From contig BDDD01002682.1 of assembly GCA_001972305.1 (NCBI GenBank), positions 186,001-250,000 of the forward strand: a stretch of DNA of 64,000 nt. The letters are read 5' to 3'. Positions 57,949-64,000 of the stretch are shown here, one piece after another. Below the pieces are notes generated by a model. It ran no database searches, was not told where the DNA came from, and saw only the letters and a program-made list of their open reading frames with translations. Position 1 is the first letter of the stretch. The number at the start of each line of letters is the position of its first letter. This DNA is from Cephalotus follicularis. Its lineage: Eukaryota > Streptophyta > Magnoliopsida > Oxalidales > Cephalotaceae. The position numbers and the translations under genes are program-made.

Positions 57949-59095
57949 GAAGTTTCCTTTCTCATTCTCTGACTTTGCATTTAAATTTTTATGCTAAGTG
58001 TTGTGGTTGATCTCTGCATGCTTGTACTTGTTAATAATTCCCTTAGGAATTTTTGTCTTCATAGTAATCTCGGAGTTCTCGCATAAGTGAACACTTAATC
58101 CTCAAAAGAACTTAAATAATTTAACAACAGTTTAAATAAAAGAGGCTTTGCCTTCTCGGACTTCGTCTTCAATTTGCAATTCCCTTGGGAATTTTATACT
58201 TGTTGTGACCTCGGATTTCTTGCATAAATAAGCAACTAACTCCAGGAGCTTAAGTAACTAACAATAAAAGGAACAAGCCCTTGTATTCTCGGACTTAATC
58301 GGTTCCAAATGTGTTTGAGCTTTGAATGAATGTATACTGGTAATCCCCTTAGGACTTTTAAGTTAGCCCAGATCACTAACCTTGCATGGACGAGGTCAAT
58401 CAAGCTTTAAGAGTCTTCGTGGGACCCTTTACTTTCGAGTGCACTTCAGTTTGACAGTAACTGAGTCTTCAAAATCTTTATACTCACAATTTTAGTTCTT
58501 GGTCTGCTCGGACAAGTTCTCACGGGTTTGCCGAGGAGAGTATCGTCTGACCTAAGGATTCTTAGGACAGGTCGGCTGAGCTTTCAGTCCACTTGGAGAC
58601 ACTTGTATTAAAGTGCTCAGTCCGACGAGCTTGATCGTTGCGAGTTCCCATGGATTCGCCTTTCAAGTCACGATTTTAAGCCTGGTTGGACAAGTTCCCA
58701 TGGTGTTGCCAACCAGTGTTTGCTCCCTTGGGAGTCTTGGTGCTTCCTTGGAAGTCTTTAGGTGTGCTCCTCGGAAGGAGGCTTTGGTGTATGCATCCTT
58801 GGATGCTCTTGAACGCCTGTTTCACTGGTCTGTCTGAGACCTCGGCTTGTGTTTGTTTTCCTTTTGAGAATTAGCCTGCATAAGGCTTAGGAAAGTTTGG
58901 ATCCCGAGATGTTCCCTTGGGGGCATGGTCCGAGATGCTTAGCTTAAGATTGAGGGAGTTGATCGGCGGCTGTTCAGAGGTTTGAGGACATGAACATTGG
59001 ACCTCCGGTCCCTTGCAAACTTGGAACTATAATGTTGAACACAGATCTTGGACAAATCTTGACAAAATTCAAACTTTATTGAAAATTTCTTACAA
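57949..59095. other. Spacer between antisense gene and pol of Tat-1
   Basis: No coding similarity. It contains several CTCGGAC words (e.g. near 58156, 58293 and 58508), as in the LTR, and repeated CCCTTGGGA / CCCTTAGGA words. Convergent transcripts from pol (minus) and the antisense gene (plus) would end here. Confidence 0.6.
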
Positions 59096-62000
59096 TTATT
59101 GATAGTACTTCCTCAGATGCTCGGCATTCCAAGCTCTGGCAATCTCTCTACCCCCCAAAGTTTCAAGTTTGAATGTTCCTGGGCAGAGGACCCTTTTGAT
59201 CTTGTATGGGCCTTCCCAGGCAGGGGCTAACTTTCCTCTGGTACCAGTAAGATCTGCAACTGCTGAGTTGCGTAGGACTAGATCTCCTTGCCTTAGTGGT
59301 TTAGGGCTTACTTTTTTGTTATAGTAACGACTAACCCTTTGTTGGTAGGCTGCAACTCTGATTGCAGCTTTATCTCTGAGCTCTCCCACTAGGTCGAGGA
59401 GGCATCTAAGCCCCTCTTCGTTGTTGTCTTCGGTAAACTGCACAACTCTTGGTGATTGCATCCCAACCTCCACTGGTATCATAGCCTCGGCTCCGAAGCA
59501 TAAGCTGTATGGGGATTCCCCTGTTGTAGTCCGAGGAGTGGTTCTGTAAGCCCATAATACACTTGGTAACTCCTCGGTCCACCTTCCTTTGCTGTCTTCT
59601 AGCCGCTTTTTCAAGCCCGAGATGATTTCTCTGTTGATCACCTCGGCTTGACCATTACTTTGAGGGTAGGCTACTGAAGCGAGCCTATGCTCTATCCTCC
59701 ATTCTCTGCAAAAGTCTCGGAAGGCTTGGCAATCAAACTGCTTACCATTATCTGTGATAATGGTCCTCGGAACTCCGAACCTGCAAATTATTGACTTCCA
59801 CACAAAGCACTCTGTGTTCTTCTCTGTAATCGTGGCCAAGGGCTCTGCTTCCACCCACTTAGTGAAATAGTCAACCGCTACAATGAGAAATTTCCTCTGG
59901 CCTGTTGCCATAGGTAATGGTCCGATGAAGTCCATTCCCCACTGTGCGAAGGACCATGGGGCCGTAAGTGATGTCAGAGGTTGAGAAGGCCTTCTACTTA
60001 TGTTGGCGTTCCTCTGACATTTGTCACACTTCCTCACCAAGTTTATTGCATCTTGATGCATAGTCGGCCAGTAGTAACCTTGCCTTAGAAGCTTGTGGGA
60101 CAAAGTTCTGCCCCCAGTATGGTTGCCACAGATTGCTTCATGAACCTCCCTTAGTGCGTAGTCGGCCTCTGAGGGATTTAAGCATCTCAGCCAAGGAAAT
60201 GAGAATGACCTTTTGTAGAGGATTCCATCTCGGAATTGGAACCTGTTTGCTCTGTAAACTAGCTTCCTCGCCTCCACTGGGTCCTCAGGCAGGATCCCAT
60301 CCCTTAGCCAAATAACAAAGGGAGTCATCCAATTTGGCTCCTGTGGATCGTCTATGTCCATTACCTCTACTTGAGAGATTGTTGGACGCTCCAGGTAGTC
60401 AACTAGCACTGTTTGATTCTTCTCCAACTCCTCTGCTGTTGCTAGCTTTGAGAGTTGGTCTGCTCTGACGTTCTCTGCTCTTGGCACCTTCACAATTCTC
60501 AACACTTCAAAGGCCGACTTCATGCCCTGAAAATGGGTTAAGTATTTTGTCATGAGGTCTTCTCTGGCCTCATACTCCCCATTTGCCAAACCAACCACTA
60601 GCTGAGAGTCACTTGAGGCTTCAATCCTCTGCACCTCCAAGTGCTTTGCAATTGTCAATCCAGCTATCAGGGCTTCTCATTCGGCTTCATTATTTGTGGC
60701 TTTGAATTTGAATCTCAGAGCATACTCCAATTTCCAACCATCTGGACTTGTTAACACTAACCCTGCCCCACTGCCAGTGAGGCATGAGGATCCATCCACT
60801 GATAATTTCCACATCCCCTTCTCAGTCTCGGAAGGGTTCTCCTCCATACACTCCGTAGGTGTATTATCACCAACAAAGTTGGCCAGGACCTGTGATTTGA
60901 TTGCTGGCCTGGCTTCGAACTTCACATCATACTCGCCTAGTTCGACTGACCACTTGATTAGTCTGCCCGAGGTGTCAGGCTTGGCAAGAACTTGTTTGAG
61001 TGGTTTGTCAGTCAAAACCTTGATTCTATGGGCTTGAAAATACGGCCTCAACTTTCTGGCCGAGATGATCAAAGCATAGGCAAACTTTTCCACCTCTGGA
61101 TACCTCCCTTCAGCATCATTCAAGGCTTTGCTTACATAATACACTGGCCTTTGAACTTTGTCCTCTTCTCGGACCAGCACTGTACTCACCGCGCCCGAGG
61201 TGGCCGCAAGATATAAATACAAGTCTTCTCCATCTTTAGGCTTTGAGATCAGAGGAGGAGAAGCCAAATATTCCTTCAACTTGTCGAAGGCGGCTTGACA
61301 GTCATCTGACCATGAGAATCCCTTGGGATCTCTGAGTATCTTAAAGAAGGGAAGGCACTTCTCTGCTGACTTGGACACAAACCTACTCAAGGCTGCAATC
61401 TTCCCATTCAATCTCTGTACATCCCTGATGGTTTGAGGTGGCCTCATGCTTTGTATTGCCGAGATCTTCTCTGGATTGGCCTCTATTCCTCTGCTAGAGA
61501 CCATGAATCCGAGGAACTTCCCCGAGGTGACCCCGAATGTACACTTGGAGGGGTTCAGCTTCATATTGTACTTCCTCAATACTTCGAATGTCTCCTCCAA
61601 GTCTTTTACATGAGGGTTGCGGGCTAGGGTCTTGACGAGCATGTCGTCTATGAACACCTCCATGTTCTTCCCAATCTGAGGTTCAAAAATCTTGTTGACC
61701 AGGCGCTGGTAGGTGGCCCCTGCATTTTTCAAGCCAAAGGGCATAACTTTGTAGCAATACATTCCTCGGTCAGTTATGAATGCTGTCTTGTCCTTGTCTG
61801 GCTTGTACATGGGGATCTGATTGTACCCCGAGTAAGCATCCAAGAAGCTCAAAATTCTATAACCCGAGGTCGCGTCCACCAGTTGGTCAATCTTTGGAAG
61901 AGGAAAGTGATCCTTTGGGCAGGCTTTGTTGAGGTCTGTGAAGTCTATGCACATCCTCCATTTGCCATTTGCTTTTCTGACTAATACTGGATTTGCTAGC

Positions 62001-64000
62001 CAATCCGAGTAATGCACTTCTTGGATAAAGCCTGCCTGCAACAGCTTGCTCACCTCCTCGGCTATTGCTTGTTGCCTCTCAAGGGCAAAGTTCCTCTTCT
62101 TCTGTCTGATCGGTGGCCTTGCCGGATCCACACTTAGTCTGTGAACCATCACATCTGGACTGATGCCAGGGACCTCCTCTGCCGACCATGCAAACACATC
62201 CTTATTATTTTGGAGGAATGTTATTAATTCCTCCTTCTCCGCCTCTCCAAGCTGTGAGCCAACTTGGAGTACTCTCTCTTCATTGCCCTCCTCAATGGGC
62301 ACTTGAAGGACATCCTCTACTGGCTGTGGACGCTCTGGTTCTACATCACCTCTAAGTTCCACATTTGCTATCGAAAGAACCTTGCCTTTCCCCTTATCCG
62401 AGATGGCAGTTTTATAGCATCTCCTCACCACCTCTTGGTCTCCTCTGACTTCCCCCACGCCAAACCTTGTGGGAAACTTCATTAACAAGTGTCTCGTAGA
62501 CACTATGGCCTCCAACAAGTTCAGACTTGGTCGCCCTATTATAGCGTTGTATGGGCTTGGGGTGTCCACCACCAGGAATGTCATCTCGACTTGAGTCTGA
62601 CGTGGGGCTGTGCCTGCGACCACGGACAGGTTGATTGATCCCAGAGGATGGATCGTTTCACCAGTGAAGCCGACCAGTGGGGTTTTGACAGGCTTTAGTT
62701 GGTCGGCCGGTATCCTCAGCTGATCAAATGCGTGCTTGTACAGGATGTCGGTCGAACTGCCGCTATCGAGGAGGATCCTCTTCATAGTAAAGAGTTCTAC
62801 CAGAAGGGTAACCACCACTGGATCATCGTGAGGAAGACGTACTCCCTCATAGTCCACCTCCGAGAAGGATATCACCTCCTCGTCTCCTCCAATTCTATGC
62901 CTTTTGCTGTGAGGGACTTGTTGCACAGCCAGGGACTGTCTCCCATAGGCCTTCCTTGCATTAGAATCGTCGCCCCCTGACGCAATCCCCCCAGAGATGG
63001 TGTGGATAGCACCTCTGGGTTGTTGTTGTTGCTGTTGCTCCTCCTGCTGCCGAGGAGCCTCTTCTCTTCTCTGCTCTCTTCTTCCTTGTGGAGCATCTCT
63101 GTCAACATACTTGCGCAGGTGTCCCTTTCTGATCAAGTCCTCAATCTGATTCTTGAGTTTCCTGCACTCCTCTGTATCGTGGCCATGGTCACGATGGTAA
63201 CGGCAGTACTTCTCCACACTTCTGTTCTCTGCCGGGGCCCTCATCTTCTCGGGCCATTGGAAAGGGACTTTATCTTGCTCCACAGCAAGAATCCTAGTAC
63301 GTGTGTCCAGGAGAGGGGCGAATGTATTGTAGGATGGTATTGGTGCCCCACCCCTGGATGTGCCTTCTCGCCTGGAGAGCTTGGGTCTGAGGTCTCCCTT
63401 GGGCAGGTCTGACCTCTCCTTCCTCTTCTCTCTTCTCTCGGGAGCATTTCGTGAAGGCTCCCTTCTCTCCTCCTGTTGGCCAGTCCAAGGTGCTTTTTGC
63501 TTCCTAGCCAACATCTCTTCCTCGGCGTTCACATATCTCTCCGCCCTTTTCAACAACTCTGCCATGTCCTTTGCCGGTTTATTCAGTAGGGAGAAAGTGA
63601 ACTTAGAATTGCTCCTCAGCCCATTGTTCAAGGCTGCCAGAGCAAAGGACGGCTCCAGGTCCTTCACTGTTAGAGATTCTTTGTTGAACCTAGTGAGGTA
63701 ATCTCTCAGTGTCTCGTCTTTGCCTTGCACCACGTTGATGAGGTGGGTAGAGTTTCTCCTCTATGTGGTGCTGTTGAGGAACTTCGTCACAAACAGCTCC
63801 GTAAACTGATCGAAGCTCTTCACTGAATTCTTGGCCAAGGTGAAATACCATGACTGGGCAGCTCCAGTTAAGGTCACTAGGAATCCTCGGCAAAGCATTG
63901 CGTCCGAGGCCTGATGCACCCACATTGCCTGGATATAAGTGCGCACATGTTGAATGGGGTCCGAGGACCCATCATACTTGTCAAGACTTGGGTTTCGAAA
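59096..64000 (-). mobile_element. Tat-1 gag-pol region (continues beyond window)
   Basis: Read right to left: gag C-terminal half (CRYHRDHGHDTEEC knuckle near 63205-63160), protease (LLDSGSSTDIL near 62775-62740), RT (MCIDFTDLNKACPKDHFPLPKID near 61955-61890; FIDDMLVKT near 61660-61635), classical RNase H (about 61260-60900), a second RNase H (LSVDGSSCLTGSGAG near 60810; SSDSQLVVGL near 60610), and integrase with HHCC finger (near 60150-60000) and catalytic core (MDFIGPLP, ITDNGKQF, YPQSNGQAEV; 59940-59660). The second RNase H defines the Tat clade. It looks nearly whole, with very few breaks in view. Confidence 0.88.

Larger units (their letters stand above)
53867..64000 (-). mobile_element. 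Tat-1: Ty3 Tat-clade element with antisense ORF, minus orientation
   Basis: From left: 3' LTR (53867-54770), PPT, an antisense gene on the plus strand (55199-57948), spacer, and gag-pol on the minus strand (59096 to the window end). Two RNase H domains (a classical one and a second one before integrase) and an antisense extra ORF between pol and the 3' LTR are hallmarks of the Tat clade (described for Grande, Retand and relatives). The part in view looks nearly whole, with very few breaks; 5' LTR and gag start are outside. Age cannot be estimated without the other LTR, but the preserved frames point to a recent insertion. Confidence 0.9.

Overview
The window looks like TE-rich (probably heterochromatic or pericentromeric) DNA of a flowering plant. 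The evidence is the set of plant LTR-retrotransposon lineages present (Angela-type Copia; Tekay-type Ty3 chromoviruses; Tat-type Ty3 with two RNase H domains and an antisense extra ORF), primer-binding sites matching plant initiator-Met tRNA (TGGTATCAGAGC), and plant telo-box motifs (AAACCCTAA). I found no host gene, no tRNA or rRNA gene and no prokaryotic feature. Nearly all bases belong to LTR elements inserted into one another, plus one small inverted-repeat DNA element. I use working names: Copia-1 (Angela), X, Y, C (Tekay), A (gag-only, Tekay-related), Z (large-LTR non-autonomous, related to A), Tat-1.

Layout. 1-2211: end of an A-family LTR, minus orientation, abutting Copia-1. 2212-4204 and 25743-26254: old Copia-1 pol, split by a solo LTR of X (4205-25742; 5-bp duplication AGTGA). 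Inside the X LTR sits Y (4952-24030), and inside the 5' LTR of Y sits Z (5593-14801; duplication TGCAT/TACAT), so four layers are stacked. 26255 to about 43780: Copia-1 3' LTR, split by A (28000-43153, minus; duplication CCTCC), whose 5' LTR is split by C (32127-42118; duplication CCCGG). 43780-46466: a second Copia LTR-like body plus a leader-like stretch. 46467-52526: an X-family element in minus orientation with a minus-strand Copia solo LTR (49879-52356; duplication CCCAA) in its integrase region. 52527-53866: AT-rich LTR-like remnant carrying a 631-bp MITE. 53867-64000: Tat-1 in minus orientation, running off the right end, with a whole-looking three-exon gene on its antisense (+) strand.

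How parts relate. A and Z lack pol but keep LTR signals, the same type of PBS and all or the start of gag, so they probably depended on proteins of autonomous relatives such as Y or C. Relative ages by nesting agree with eye-sampled LTR divergence: Y about 5-6%, Z about 3-5%, A about 3-4%, C about 3%.

Most unusual observations: (1) all four related LTR lineages (A, Z, Y, C) carry two arrays of a palindrome with core GTCGAC whose arms change symmetrically between subfamilies (CA..TG, GC..GC, GA..TC); (2) a conserved block ending in TTTCAG, with an upstream GTAAGT in Y and C, suggests an intron inside the LTR leader; (3) the Tat antisense gene has its own TATA box, two GT-AG introns and a polyA signal. 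LTR-element proteins are described only as fossils, at domain level.
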